Below, one piece after another: positions 47,001-56,289 of a DNA stretch of 64,000 nucleotides. This stretch comes from Sinorhizobium numidicum (GTDB lineage: Bacteria; Pseudomonadota; Alphaproteobacteria; Rhizobiales; Rhizobiaceae), in assembly GCF_029892045.1 (NCBI RefSeq), contig NZ_CP120369.1, forward strand, positions 124,001 to 188,000, given 5' to 3'. How positions within the stretch are numbered: position 1 is the first letter of the stretch; the number at the start of each line of letters is the position of its first letter. The notes under the pieces are model-generated. The model worked only from the letters and a program-made list of their open reading frames with translations, was not told the DNA's origin and made no database searches. The translations under genes and the position numbers were made by a program.

Positions 47001-47047
47001 TTGGACGATACGGTCGATGACCCACGGGATTTCGAAATACGAGCCAC
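44033..47047 (-). CDS. Large RTX calcium-binding secreted protein
   Basis: This 1004-aa acidic protein is composed almost wholly of GGxGxDxLx nonapeptide repeats in about 70-80-residue modules, each with NLIGS/NIIGS...DD.L.GN...[10 protein letters not shown]. Between repeats at about 265-305 sits an Asp-rich [19 protein letters not shown] segment like thrombospondin-type-3 calcium loops. It ends in a repeat-free region suited to type I export. GTG 47047 was chosen for GAGGAGGG 5 bp upstream. A longer in-frame start runs through the terminator at 47195-47226. Cargo of the adjacent exporter. No enzymatic domain is visible, so an adhesin or surface-layer role is likely. Confidence 0.92.
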   Translation of the reverse strand: MARISKSRGSSTVSSNTASPSINAPSSNVGPVAQQSFTSLATTSALVSSPAYTLVQLTNSGNTYTHAADGSFRIEGLDGNDDITLAATSTGNDYLDGGAGNDKLNAAGTDDFLDGGAGIDTLNGNAGNDVLRGGAGADMLNGGAGIDTADYSISVLAVTVSLPSDPSRTSRGYGGDAAGDTLSSIENLTGSAGNDLLTGNRLDNQLVGNAGEDILRGMDGNDLLVGDGIVDVDMDGLPDDENMDGIPDGVDEDEVGADDVLDGGFGNDRLYGGGGNDTLIGGFGNDVLHGGYGVDLLNAGDGDDVLDGGAGNDTLLASLGNDTLRGAAGDDFLNASIGNDILEGGDGNDELLAGSGDDILNGGAGDDVLNGGGGDGDPLNGGDILNGGDGDDMMLTGTEADQMDGGAGNDTVSYAAGGAVGINLGTGVVSGAAAGDVLVNIENIMASSQDDILVGDGNNNTFTGGAGADQIVGQGGLDTSDYSTSAVGVTINLNTTVLDPLAIGTGTGGDAEGDTFQLIERIIGSAFVDTLNGGELNDTFMGGGGADFINGGLGTDTSEYSSSAAGVSITLDDTGAALGVGGDAEGDILTSIENLIGSGADDILTGNALTNRIDGGAGSDFIRGGANTGTEFLIGGEGIDTADYSTSGAAVIARLSDSQTSGALSSGGDAQNDVLVTMENIIGSVFDDQLIGASVANRLDGGAGNDVLIGGAGADVLIGGAGTDTAFYQTSGAGVTIVLDNTGAALGNGGDAQGDQLSTIENLIGSNFDDLLVGNASVNRLDGGGGNDTFRSGAGGSSAGGITEIIIGGAGIDTIDYSASTGGVLARLFSGTSGGLSQGGEADGDLLLQTENVIGSNFSDQLFGSTAANKLVSGSGNDQMRGGSGADILSATGTGAKTLFGDGIADGGLAGQDTYRILGGTGNVIADYQTGEDLFLNSLNATGGIALTAISIGGVATWAGRFTGTTHQTYVALGAQSSVSQAQAGAALNTLIANDLFIDPALIA

Positions 47048-47194
47048 TTTGCCCTCCTCTATGTCGACGTGCCTCTCGGCGTGCTCTGGACGGTATGCTA
47101 GGGGGCATTTGCCCGGACCGACACAACGCGTTGGTGGACCATTCTTCGGGCGTACACCCTTGGTGGGGTGGGTAATCCCAGGCGCCCCACACGC

Positions 47195-47226
47195 AAAAAA
47201 GGGACCCTGCCATAAGCAGGGTCCCT
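47195..47226 (-). terminator. Intrinsic terminator after the small acidic-protein gene
   Basis: A GGGACCCTGC / GCAGGGTCCC 10-bp stem with a 5-base loop is followed on the minus strand by TTTTTT (47200-47195). It is placed about 55 bp past the stop of the 93-aa gene and ahead of the RTX operon, so the RTX operon needs its own promoter in 47048-47195 or read-through. Confidence 0.85.
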
Positions 47227-47281
47227 CACGCTCCGGAGAGTTGGGGCCAGCCGCTTCCCGGAGCGACAAGCTCGGCTTCGC

Positions 47282-47563
47282 TTAGGCGACCGCGGAGTGG
47301 CCCACAGCGGTGATCGACGACAGCTCGTCTTCAATCACGAGGACAACCAGGTCCAGCTCTGTGGAGGTATCTTTGCCGATGGCCTCAACGTCGATCGCAA
47401 AGGTCGCTTCGTTGCCGTCAATGTTGACGTCGACCCAGTAGTCGACATTGACATCAACGTCTTTGTAAAAGTCGATGTCGACGTCGGATTCGAATTCGAA
47501 TTCCACGTCGACGTCGATTTCCTTCTCGAATTCGAATTCATTGGGATCGCACCAGTAGGACAT
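47282..47563 (-). CDS. Small acidic protein sharing the RTX-locus C-terminal module
   Basis: This 93-aa protein, strongly acidic in its first half with alternating Asp/Val and Glu/Phe (FEFEKEIDVDVEFEFES, DVDIDFYKDVDVNVDY), is likely an all-beta, calcium-binding strand array. Residues 45-93 (DVNIDGNEATFAIDVEAIG, VLVIEDELSSITAVG) match the ends of the 246-aa and part of the 515-aa neighbours. AAGGAG stands 8 bp before the ATG and a terminator follows. No signal peptide is present. Function unknown. Export by the adjacent type I system is an inference. Confidence 0.7.
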   Translation of the reverse strand: MSYWCDPNEFEFEKEIDVDVEFEFESDVDIDFYKDVDVNVDYWVDVNIDGNEATFAIDVEAIGKDTSTELDLVVLVIEDELSSITAVGHSAVA

Positions 47564-47846
47564 AGTTTCACTCCTTTAGCGTGGTTATGTCAGGCTCCTG
47601 CGCTGACATGGGAAGATTAAGTCTGGTGTGAAGCGGAAGCAAAGAGGCACTAGGCGTACAAAACTAAGGGAGTATTCGTATACGCTTTGTAACACTATCG
47701 AGAAAATATTGCCGCTATCCGATGCATTGCGATGAAAGAACTCGCTACGTCCAATTTACGATTTCGAAAGCCAGGATTATATTTAAAAATACGTGATAGA
47801 ACGCGCTCGTGCGCGATTTATCCAACCATTCACCGACGAGGGTTTC

Positions 47847-48587
47847 TTATCCAATGGCGACGACGACAACCGAGGTAACAGTGGAAATCTGATCCTCGAC
47901 AACGAACGCATCGGCGGACACCTCAGCCCGCGTGTCGGAACCGAACGCATAGGCCTCGATATCGAATGCCGCGAAGTTTCCGTCGATGTCGACGTCGTAA
48001 CCCAAGCCCCCCTCGACGTCAGGTTCGTCGCAGCCGCATTCGGGCGAGAGGTAAGGCTGCGCATACTCCTGCGGAAGCTGTGTTTCGGGAACGTACTCCG
48101 GAACCGCTTGCTCGGAGCCGGCACCTCCGCCGGCTGAAAACTGCAGCGCATGAACGCTCGCCGAGACTTCCGACACGGTCGTCGACCCTGTTTCGTCCTG
48201 GACCGTATAGGTGGTCGAGTGGCTGCTGCCAAAGTAGATGTCGGCCCCGCCATAAACCTCCATCAGGGCAGTTGCGACCGCGTAAGCATTGCCGTCGGGC
48301 GACTGCGCAGCCGCGATTACCTCTACGGAGGCGAACGCGGAGTCAACATATGTGCCGTCGGAAACGGTCGCGTTCACCTCGAGCTCGGCCAACGTATCGA
48401 TCCCCAAGGCTGTGGCGTCGGCCTGGACTCCCACACCGAACCCTGTGCCCTCGGCGTTTGACAAATCCCCGACGAACACCGTGGTCTCAGAGGCATAGGA
48501 GTCGGAATAGGGTTCGCTACCGGCATCGCCGCCTGAGGTCGAAACGCCGGTGCTTACGGTGGATGTACGGGTCGTAGACATGTGCAC
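47847..48587 (-). CDS. 246-aa acidic beta-rich protein of the RTX locus
   Basis: This Ser/Thr/Ala/Asp-rich protein has no Sec signal peptide or membrane helix. Alternating strands with TVFVGDLSNAEGTGFGVGV and ADATALGIDTLAELEVNATV suggest a beta-helix or beta-roll. There is a short Cys pair at PECGCDEPD. The C-terminus (YDVDIDGNFAAFDIEAYAFG, AFVVEDQISTVTSV) shares its module with the 93-aa and 515-aa neighbours. ATG at 48581 is an alternative start. The gap 47564-47846 is AT-rich and includes GTATTCGTATAC, with no gene. Confidence 0.7.
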   Translation of the reverse strand: MHMSTTRTSTVSTGVSTSGGDAGSEPYSDSYASETTVFVGDLSNAEGTGFGVGVQADATALGIDTLAELEVNATVSDGTYVDSAFASVEVIAAAQSPDGNAYAVATALMEVYGGADIYFGSSHSTTYTVQDETGSTTVSEVSASVHALQFSAGGGAGSEQAVPEYVPETQLPQEYAQPYLSPECGCDEPDVEGGLGYDVDIDGNFAAFDIEAYAFGSDTRAEVSADAFVVEDQISTVTSVVVVAIG

Positions 48588-48799
48588 TCCTCCATCTCGT
48601 CTATTGCGTCAAGACACCATACACCTGACGTTGGTGGATATCAGACGTTCAAATGTTGGATACGTCCAATGGTCCTGGAAGGGCCCAAGGCTCGGAATCG
48701 CTATAGGTCGTTGTGGGAGGGTCAGGCGAAAGTAGCTATGTCTTTGGAGTGGCGGCGAGGCCGCTTCGCTCGGGCCTACGGAATTCGCCGTGCCGGCCG

Positions 48800-50347
48800 T
48801 TATCCGAGCAAAGACAAAAGGCCGCCGAGTTGCAGGAACAGTTGAGCCTCCTGCACGTCCTGACCGTCGTCGGCCTCAAGCGAGATCGCTCCGAGCAGCG
48901 CTCCCGCTTCTGAGTCGCTGAAGATGCCCCTGCGCGGCATGCCGGCGTAACCCGGGTTGAGCGCGAAGAACTCGTCCAACGTCAGTTCGGAGCGGCGGTC
49001 AAAAATATCGAAGGTAATCACAAGGTCATCCGCATCTCGCGACGAACGCTGCATGTTGAACGCGCCTCGCCCGAGCGACACGACCTCTTCCAGTCCGGAA
49101 ATGGCCAGGCGGTCGCCTCCTCCTTTCGAGAAGTCCTGGATCACGTCCCGATCGAAGCTCGCGACGAGAAGGAACAGGTCGCTGCCACTCCCGCCACCAT
49201 AGACGTCGCGGTCGTCGCCGCGTTGAGCGCCAAGCCGGAAGATGTCGTCGCCAGCGCCGCCATCCAGGCAGTCGCGGCCTTCGCCGCCGCACAGGACGTC
49301 GTTCCCGGCCCCGCCGTTCACTGAATCATTGTCGTCACCGCCAAAGAGAAGATCGTCTCCGCCGCCGCCGCGAACCGTGTCGTCCCCCTCGCCGCCGAAG
49401 ATCCAGTCGGCGCCTTCGTCGCCGTGCAGTCGGTCCGTGCCACCTTCGCCAAGGACGGTGTCGCTTCCCGCCCCTGCGTGAACCGTGTCGCTGCCCCGGC
49501 CTGCGAAAATCCAGTCATCCCCGGCACCTGACAGAACATTGTCGCCACCGGCTCCTGCAAAGACGAGCGTGTCGCCGGGCCCGGTGCTGATGCTGTCCGG
49601 CCGCGACGACCCGACGATCTCCGTGTAGGCTACTTCGGCGCTGACCGCTGCGGTCGCGGAGACCGTGACCGTGGACAGCGCGTCCTCTACCGTCACCGCA
49701 TCGGCCTGAACCTCCACGAAACTGTTATCGCCTGCCGCGACGGCATCGACGTTGAAGAACGCCGAATTTCCTTGCAACGCCCCGATGTTCGCGTCCGCGG
49801 TGTGGGATTCCGCCCTTTCGACCTGTATCTGGCAACCGAGATCGAACTTCAAGCCGATAGCCGCGAAGCTCAGGCTCGTCGTTTCGGCCATTCCGTCGGA
49901 GCCGCTCGCTGTCGCCGTTTCCGTGGACACGACAGACAGATCGGCGCCCGTTATGGCCACGCCTCCGTACGCCGTTGCGAAGGCGGAATTCCCGCGTGCC
50001 GCTGCGGCGAAGCCGGCGCTGCCTATCGCGAATGTAGCGAGTCCGCGGTCCACCACCTGAAGGCTGGCAGTGGCCGTGGCCGTGGAGTCCAGCCCGAATG
50101 CGTCGGCCCCGCCAAAGACGTTCACGGCAAGCGCCTGTTCGGTCTTCAGTGCCCTTGTGACAACCGACGGACCTTCCCGCGGGCTGCTAAAGTCGTAGGG
50201 AGTGCTGAAGTCATACGGAATAAAGTGATGGCAGGGTGACGACCAGATGCCGTCTCCTAACGTGTACGCTCGCATGCTTGGATATCCCTCTAAATCGTGT
50301 TCACGGTCGTACACGCGAGGCGGAAAGACATCGGTTCGATCAGCCAT
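48800..50347 (-). CDS. Second RTX protein with a beta-rich N-terminal region
   Basis: This 515-aa protein has residues about 60-245 as Ala/Ser/Thr-rich strands including the locus-specific module (LQGNSAFFNVDAVAAGD, AVTVEDALSTVTVSA). Then come about ten GGxGxDxxx repeats (about 255-390), a DLFLLVASFDRDVIQDFSKG segment as in RTX C-terminal caps, and a hydrophobic end LFLQLGGLLSLLG suited to type I export. It has the same orientation as the exporter operon. The product is probably another cargo. No catalytic domain is seen. Confidence 0.85.
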   Translation of the reverse strand: MADRTDVFPPRVYDREHDLEGYPSMRAYTLGDGIWSSPCHHFIPYDFSTPYDFSSPREGPSVVTRALKTEQALAVNVFGGADAFGLDSTATATASLQVVDRGLATFAIGSAGFAAAARGNSAFATAYGGVAITGADLSVVSTETATASGSDGMAETTSLSFAAIGLKFDLGCQIQVERAESHTADANIGALQGNSAFFNVDAVAAGDNSFVEVQADAVTVEDALSTVTVSATAAVSAEVAYTEIVGSSRPDSISTGPGDTLVFAGAGGDNVLSGAGDDWIFAGRGSDTVHAGAGSDTVLGEGGTDRLHGDEGADWIFGGEGDDTVRGGGGDDLLFGGDDNDSVNGGAGNDVLCGGEGRDCLDGGAGDDIFRLGAQRGDDRDVYGGGSGSDLFLLVASFDRDVIQDFSKGGGDRLAISGLEEVVSLGRGAFNMQRSSRDADDLVITFDIFDRRSELTLDEFFALNPGYAGMPRRGIFSDSEAGALLGAISLEADDGQDVQEAQLFLQLGGLLSLLG

Positions 50348-50471
50348 GATCCGCGTGAGATTACATTACCGGAAGTATGATCACTCAAATCGCAGTGTGA
50401 GTAAGCTATTTGGAGTAAAGCGTGAGAACGGAGAAATCAGCGAACGGGCAGCTAGTACACCTCGCCTGAAG

Positions 50472-51311
50472 TTACCACTGTTTGGGCTCCGGCTGCGCGC
50501 CGGTATTCGGCCGGCTTCCGGCGGCACTTGTGCCTCCGCCACTCTGTTCGATCGCGATGCCTTCGCCCGCAAATGTGGCTGGAGTAACGGCGTTGGACCG
50601 GGCGCCGTTCTGGAAGGGCGCGGAGCGACGTGCCTCAGTCAAGACCGCCGCACTGAACAGCGCCGCCTGTGTCCTGTTTGAAGCGCCAAGCTTTCGCATT
50701 ATCTGCCGGACATGCACCTTGACCGTCGATTCCTCCATATCCAGGTCACGCGCTATATGCTTGTTCGATCTGCCTTGCCGCAGCTGCTCGAGTACTTCGT
50801 TCTGACGTGGCGTCAGTCCCTCATTTTCACTCTTATGGTCGTACGCTTGGCTCTTCACAGACCGCGCAGTCGATGGGTAGTGGTGGAGGAGGGCCTCGCG
50901 AGGAAAGAACGTTCCGCCACCAAGGATAAAAGTCAGGGCCTGGCGAGCAATTCCAGGCTCCATGCTCGTGGAAAGGAAGGCCTGTTTGCCAATCTGGGCG
51001 GCCACGATCGCTTCCTCGGCTTCCATTCTGTCGGAAATGATCGCGCGTGGCGCGTTCGGAAACAGCTCGCGCGCGCTCTTCGCCCAGTTCTGCAGAGCCC
51101 CCTCGCGAAGGGACGATCCTCCTACGCTCAATATGACCAATCGTACTACCTCTGCCAACTGACTGTGCGCCGGCATCTCGTCGGGAGAAATTCCAACGGT
51201 CTCGAGACCGATCGCACCAGCCCACTCGTCGACCAGTGATGCAATCCCCGCCCGACGTAAGTCCAGTGCGTCGATGACGAGAACGATTCTTCCTTCTGAT
51301 TTGTTGGACAT
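50472..51311 (-). CDS. LuxR/NarL-type regulator with degenerate receiver domain
   Basis: This 279-aa protein has a receiver-like domain (about 8-125) and a LuxR HTH (about 165-225: LTPRQNEVLEQLRQG, NKHIARDLDMEESTVKVHV), followed by a Gly/Ser/Ala-rich tail. The strand that normally ends in the phospho-acceptor Asp reads LVILSVGG, with Ser62 instead of Asp, so phosphorylation is unlikely. It lies 124 bp upstream of the second RTX gene on the same strand and is a good candidate controller of the locus. Confidence 0.85.
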   Translation of the reverse strand: MSNKSEGRIVLVIDALDLRRAGIASLVDEWAGAIGLETVGISPDEMPAHSQLAEVVRLVILSVGGSSLREGALQNWAKSARELFPNAPRAIISDRMEAEEAIVAAQIGKQAFLSTSMEPGIARQALTFILGGGTFFPREALLHHYPSTARSVKSQAYDHKSENEGLTPRQNEVLEQLRQGRSNKHIARDLDMEESTVKVHVRQIMRKLGASNRTQAALFSAAVLTEARRSAPFQNGARSNAVTPATFAGEGIAIEQSGGGTSAAGSRPNTGAQPEPKQW

Positions 51312-52334
51312 TGTACTCCCCCATCTACATGGCGTAAGTGGCCAGTAACAAATCCCGTTGATTAAACGATAATCTTAACAAATACTATCCATATTTCTAT
51401 GGAAATCGTATTAAATGATGTACGATGACAATTAAAGGTCTATTTCGTGCTACGCCTTTCGTTGAACTTAGCCTGCCATACCGGCAATATGCTAATAGTA
51501 TGACAAATAACTTTCTGCTCTACCCACAGCATAGATTTCTTTATAGCTGCTAACCTATTGTGGTTCCCACCAATACTAGGAAAACCGCCTGTACCTAGCA
51601 CAGGTTGCGATCAGGAACAACTTCAATTGCAAAGCGCCTTGCTATTTAAAGAGGTCGAGCCTCATGCCCCAGGGACGATGTTCGCGACGCCAGTCAAATG
51701 GCTGCCACCTTCTTTGTCGAGGAAGCTTTGGCATCGCTTCCTGTTTTAGAACTTCCGAATAAGAATTTTGTGACAGTTTTGTATCCGCCGCCCCGGTTTC
51801 TCAAGGAGTGGAAAGGCTAGAAACAGGCAGTTAGCGTTATTTGATCAGCCGTCACCATAAGGTTCGAACACGTTGGCCGCGATTAATGCGCTCGTCAGTG
51901 CCACCATTAAAGTTGGAACCCTGCTACCAATCGTCCATATGGCTTTCTCTGTTGGTGGCCTTGAATGCCACTGCCCCCCATTTGGCTCTGCCGCTTGACG
52001 CTGCAACTGATGAATGTAGCAGTCGGAACTGCTCGGGCGCAGCCCTCGACGGACACCAGTTCCTGTCGTGACGGCCAATCGACCGCGTATTTCCTCGCTG
52101 GAGGATAAACGACAGCGGAAACAAATGTCTGCGCCGACGTTTGCTGGTTTTGAATCGAGTTCGTTTGATGTGGTGGCGTTCTACGGCAAACACCGTGCAT
52201 CAACGCTGTCCTAGTGATCCGGCCGCACGCTTTACACCGAAGTCGACTACCGCCCCTCGAGGTAATCCATAAAAAGACCGAACCCCTCGGCTAGCACGTC
52301 GCACCGTAGCTGCCCTGCTGTGCATCAGGTACGG
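51312..52334. other. AT-rich gene-free stretch
   Basis: 51312-51560 is clearly AT-rich, with CCATATTTCTATGG as a small inverted repeat, and likely holds the promoter of the LuxR-type gene. Short frames further right (for example ...MVALTSALIAANVFEPYGDG on the minus strand, ending near 51845) cannot be supported as genes. Confidence 0.4.
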
Positions 52335-52976
52335 TCAGGCGTGGAACTCTTTCTCAGCGCCGCGGCCGCTCGCTGCGGCGCGTCGAGAACGAGTGAAAGG
52401 CGCGCGGGACGCGCAGGCGGTGTCTCCGATTCGAACATGGTCATGGCGCGTGTGAGGAACTGGGGCACGTCTATTCATCATCGCGTCGAGAGGTTCGAAG
52501 GCTTGCCGCACGCTATTCAGCGCACCAAACCAAAAGAAGCCGCCAAGAGCCTCGGTCAGCACGTCCGCGATGCCGTATCCGGAGACAACTGCCGCGACCG
52601 GGCCTCCCACCGCGTCTGCCACGTTACGTGCGAAAGCGGCCGCTCAGAGGGCCGAGCTTCCGACGCCAGCAATGGCAAGTGGCGCCACCGACGGAGCGCC
52701 TTTAAGGAAATCCTCGGCGGTAAGGAATACCTTCAGGCGATCAGCGCCGCTCGGCGGCACCAGGATTACCGCACCCTCGCGCGCGAGCCAAAAAGCCAGG
52801 TCCGGCGTTTCTTCCTCCGTCACCGCATCGACGTCGTAGAATACTGCATCTAGAATGGCGTTGCGCCGCTGGATCGTGTCGAGACTGGCAGCGCGGGCCG
52901 GGTTGTCTGCGAACTTCGCGGGAAACGCCGCGGCGCGTTCGATCTGGACATTGGTGATAACGGAAAGAGCATTCAT
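52335..52976 (-). pseudogene. Alpha/beta-hydrolase-like protein, nonsense-mutated and truncated
   Basis: The frame starts MNALSVITNVQIERAAAFPA and runs to IAGVGSSAL, where TGA at 52646-52644 stands in place of an expected Gly codon. The same frame then continues AAAFARNVADAVGGPVAAVV and GGFFWFGALNSVRQAFEPLD to about 52440, where homology is lost. I recognise this as the N-terminal region of a Sinorhizobium/Agrobacterium lipase-like family. The catalytic part is missing. Confidence 0.6.
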
Positions 52977-53391
52977 GCCCCGCCCCCGTGTTTTTTCAAC
53001 TTGCAGTGCAGCATACCCTTTCTGGTAAATTATAGAAGGCGGTTTCAGCCATGCGCAGAAGCTGAATGCGAGGCGTTTGATAGGCGGCGAAATGAACGCG
53101 GACAGCGAGCGGATCGCTAGTCTCAGACGCGACGACAGAAGGCTGGTGCGCGTTGGAGATGCAATTCCAGCCAAGTCTACAGAACTGACTTGGGAAAGGT
53201 CACGACTCCCCAGGTTCGTCCGCTCCTTCGAAAACGCTGCAAGTTAATTCGGAGAAACCGCCAGCGTAATGTTTTTGTATTGTTGCGGCATCGCTTGACC
53301 AGCCAGTCGGCCCTCAAGCGGTGTTTCGCGCACTCGGCGCACTTGGCGGATCTTTTGATGAGGCTAGGTTTCCGAGAGCGAAACAGGCGGC
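52977..53391. other. Gene-free stretch
   Basis: No gene or clear IS end recognised between the hydrolase remnant and the IS30 tail. Confidence 0.3.
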
Positions 53392-53589
53392 GTGAGCCAG
53401 CAGAAAGGCGCGGTCGAGAACGCCAACAAACGCATCCGCCGCTTCATGCACGGCGATACCGATCTGTCCACCAACAGCCAGCAGCAGCTCGTTGGCCTCG
53501 CCCATCACCTCAACCCGCTCCCGCGCAAGTGCCTGGGTTACCGCACGCCCGCCGAAGTGTTGATGGCGTATTTGCGCGATTGCGGGTAA
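53392..53589 (+). pseudogene. IS30-family transposase, C-terminal part
   Basis: The frame reads QQKGAVENANKRIRRFMHGD, then LSTNSQQQLVGLAHHLNPLP and RKCLGYRTPAEVL, the catalytic-Glu region and end of IS30 transposases. Upstream parts are missing. An ISNCY copy begins 45 bp after its stop. Confidence 0.85.
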
Positions 53590-53633
53590 TTCCCTACCCT
53601 CCACTCGTCATTGGATTAGATTCTCCACGGCAA

Positions 53634-55238
53634 GTTAAAGTGTCCTGTTCCTGCAAAGTAAGAATGTCACTCTCCCCGCGTTTTGAGGACGTGGGAGATT
53701 GCGGATGGGACTGATTGCGATGAGCGAGCGCGATCTGCAGCGGATTGAGGTTTTGTCGGCGGTCGTCGACGGTCGGACGACGATCGTGTCTGCAGCCCAA
53801 GTGCTGGCGCTGAGCACGCGTCAGGTTCGCCGGTTGCTGGATGTCTTCGGGCAGCATGGCGCGGCGGCGATCCGGCACAAGGCGCGCGGCCGGCCGTCGA
53901 ACAATCGGATTTGCGACGGCGTGCGCGATTATGCGGTGGCGATTGTGCGCGAGCGTTATGCGGATTTCGGTCCGACGCTGGCGGCCGAGAAGCTGGCCGA
54001 AGCGCATGGGCTGACGGTTTCGCGCGAGACCTTGCGCAAATGGATGGCTGAGGCCGGCCTGTGGCTGTCACGCCAGCAGCGGCGCACGTTCCATCAGCCG
54101 CGGCTGCGCCGAGAAGCCTACGGCGAGCTGGTGCAGATCGACGGTTCCGAGCATCGCTGGTTTGAGGATCGTGGGCCGCCCTGTTCGCTTCTGGTGTTCA
54201 TCGACGATGCGACGGGCAAGCTGCTGCAGTTGCGCTTCGTGCGGTCGGAAAGCGCCTTCAGCTATTTTGAGGCGCTGGAGCTTTATCTGAAGGAGCACGG
54301 CGCTCCTGTCGCCTTCTATTCCGACAAGCATTCGGTGTTCCGGGTGGCGAAGAAGGATACCAAGGGCGGCCAGGGAATGACGCAGTTCGGGCGCGCGCTC
54401 TCAGAGCTAAACATCGAGATTCTTTGCGCGAATTCCAGTCAGGCGAAGGGCCGGGTCGAGCGGATGAACCGAACGCTGCAGGACCGCTGGTGAAGGAACT
54501 GCGGCTCGCCGAGATCTCCGGCATGGACGCAGGCAACGCCTTCCTGCCCGGCTTTATCGCGCGTCACAATGCGCGCTTTGCCCGCACCCCTGCCCGGTCG
54601 GACGATCTGCATCGGCCGCTGAACCTCATGCCGGACCGGCTAAAGGATATTCTCTGCAAGCGCGAGCAGCGTTATGTCGGCGCCCAGTTGACGTTCTCCT
54701 ACGAGCGCAAGCGGATCATGCTCGAGGAGAACGAGGTGACACGCGGACTGGTCGGGCGCTATGTCGAGACCTACGCTTTCGCCGACGGCCGGCTCGACGT
54801 GCGCTGGAAGGGACATTCCCTGCCTTATAAGACGTTCGACAAGGATCAGCGGGTGACGCATGCGGCGATCACCGAGAACAAGCGACTTTCCGATGTGCTG
54901 GCCTACATCAAGGAGCGGCAGGAGCAGTTGCCGTCGCCGAAGGTCAGGACCAACAGCGACAAGAACGGCTACACGCCACGAAGACGTAAGCCGGGCAAAC
55001 GGACGGATTTTATGAACGATCCGGCGGTCATCGCCCGGCGGCAGCAAGCGCTCTCTCGCCTTGATGCCGCAGAATAATCAGCGGTCTGGCTGTCAAAGCT
55101 AAAGCCGATCAGTGGATAATCCACCCGCCCCGATCTCACCTTGCAACCCGGACCAGCCGGCCGGATCGGGGCTGATCGCCGTGCCGAGTGGCAGCCTGAA
55201 GTGACATTTTTACTTTGCGCCGGAGCGGACATTTCAAC
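53634..55238 (+). mobile_element. ISNCY-type insertion sequence, copy 2 with both ends
   Basis: Left end GTTAAAGTGTCCTGTTCCTG (53634-53653) and, on the opposite strand, right end GTTGAAATGTCCGCTCCGGC (55238-55219) are imperfect inverted repeats whose similarity extends further inward through CAAAGTAAGAATGTCACT and CAAAGTAAAAATGTCACT. Length about 1605 bp, one transposase gene, here frameshifted, so the copy depends on another for movement. Confidence 0.85.
53699..55077 (+). pseudogene. ISNCY-type transposase, frameshifted
   Basis: The sequence is the same as the transposase at 33959 until NRTLQDR, where CGCTGGTGA lacks one base against the copy-1 reading and gives W-stop at 54493. The other frame then carries KELRLAEISGMDAGNAFLPG to the normal C-terminus. 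All catalytic residues are in the first part, but the barrel needed for activity is out of frame. The intact copy 1 argues against programmed frameshifting. Confidence 0.88.
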
Positions 55239-55294
55239 ATGGCCGCCACAAGTAATGCTATGACATACCGCATAGAGAAATGAGATCGGCGGGA

Positions 55295-55717
55295 TCATGC
55301 CGGCTCCCAGGGGTTGATGATGTCTAGTCCAGCGGCCTCGAACGGACTGGTATCGCGCGTAGCAACCATAAAGCCATGCGCAACCGCCGTTGCGGCGATA
55401 TAGCCATCCGCCTTGCCGATGGCCTTGCCTGACGTTTTCGCTTGCGCCATCAGGTCCGCATAACTTCGCGACGCGTCCAAGTCGAAGGGAAGAACGCGCC
55501 CTGCAAGGGCTGGCAAGACCTCTCCTTCCAAGCGATTCTGAAAGATCGTGCGTCGCTTGCCTGCCGGCATGGCCGCCAAGCCGAAACGCAGTTCGGCCAC
55601 CGTAATCGCGGACAAATACAGTGTTTCAATCATCTGCGCATCGATCCAGGCCAACACAGTGCGGTCCGGCTCGGCCTTCCACAATTCGGATATGACGTTG
55701 GTGTCGAGCACGATCAT
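55295..55717 (-). CDS. PIN-domain toxin of a FitAB/VapBC system
   Basis: This 140-aa PIN protein begins MIVLDTNVISELWKAEPD, with further acidic residues in VAELRFGLAAMP (Glu) and GKADGYIAATA (Asp) and a closing TRDTSPFEAAGLDIINPW, as in FitB/VapC ribonucleases. It overlaps the antitoxin gene by 4 bp and is transcribed towards the ISNCY copy. Confidence 0.92.
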   Translation of the reverse strand: MIVLDTNVISELWKAEPDRTVLAWIDAQMIETLYLSAITVAELRFGLAAMPAGKRRTIFQNRLEGEVLPALAGRVLPFDLDASRSYADLMAQAKTSGKAIGKADGYIAATAVAHGFMVATRDTSPFEAAGLDIINPWEPA

Positions 55718-55971
55718 TCGAAGCTCATCGGTTCAGCAGGAGTCTTGTCACGGAGCTGGTTGAAATGCTCCGCTTCGGCATCCGTTAGCCCTCCAGCTTC
55801 ATGGGCAATAGACGCCAATAAAGAGCCGAGTTTGACCCGCTCCGGGGGCCGGACAGTCGTTTCGAGGATGTCGCGGATCTCGGCTTCGGTGCTGCGGCCA
55901 TGCATGGCTGCTCGTACGCGTAGCGCTCGGTGCACCTCGTCGGGCAGGTTCCTAACGGTCACATTTGCCAT
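55714..55971 (-). CDS. FitA/VapB-type ribbon-helix-helix antitoxin
   Basis: This 85-aa protein has an RHH N-terminus (MANVTVRNLPDEVHRALRVR), then HGRSTEAEIRDILETTV and a toxin-binding tail LTDAEAEHFNQLRDKTP. ATG 55971 follows AGGGAAG. An upstream GTG is less likely. It presumably represses the pair. A decayed copy of this gene lies at 59351-59549, beyond the ubiquitin-like operon. Confidence 0.92.
   Translation of the reverse strand: MANVTVRNLPDEVHRALRVRAAMHGRSTEAEIRDILETTVRPPERVKLGSLLASIAHEAGGLTDAEAEHFNQLRDKTPAEPMSFE
55731..55930. repeat. Direct repeat A flanking the ubiquitin-like operon (inside the antitoxin gene)
   Basis: About 200 bp of the antitoxin gene recur in the same orientation at 59351-59549. 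Long blocks are the same, for example CAGGAGTCTTGTCACGGAGC. Confidence 0.8.
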
Positions 55972-56289
55972 GATCACTTCCCTTCAATGACGATATCAAA
56001 GATAGCATTATACATCCAGTGCTATCATACCGCAATATCTCATGGAAGATTTCGCCAATACTTTAGCTGCTCTAATCGATTATAGTTGTGACGAGCAGTT
56101 TTCCGGGGGTTTACTTGCCTCTCAAGTACCGCATAAAAAAAGCCTAGCACCGATTCGGTAGCTTATCCCCTGTCTTTCACGTACTCGCGGTTCGTGGCGC
56201 CGAGTGGACGATCAAAGACCGCCAGCCCGCTCACCAGTGGGTCGGCAGTAGTGCCTTGGGGCCGGTTGGCAAGCCACTGGAGTATGACA
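55972..56289. other. Shared upstream region of antitoxin and ubiquitin-like operon
   Basis: This 318-bp divergent intergenic stretch is AT-rich in its left half. It must hold both promoters. No operator could be defined by eye. Confidence 0.4.

Noticed and set aside
44033-50347. Many long open frames on the plus strand opposite the RTX genes
   Set aside because: They come from the repetitive GC-rich RTX codons read backwards (Pro/Ser/Arg-rich, no domains).
53699-55077. Programmed frameshifting in the second ISNCY transposase
   Set aside because: The copy at 33959 encodes the same protein in one frame, so the missing base is a mutation.
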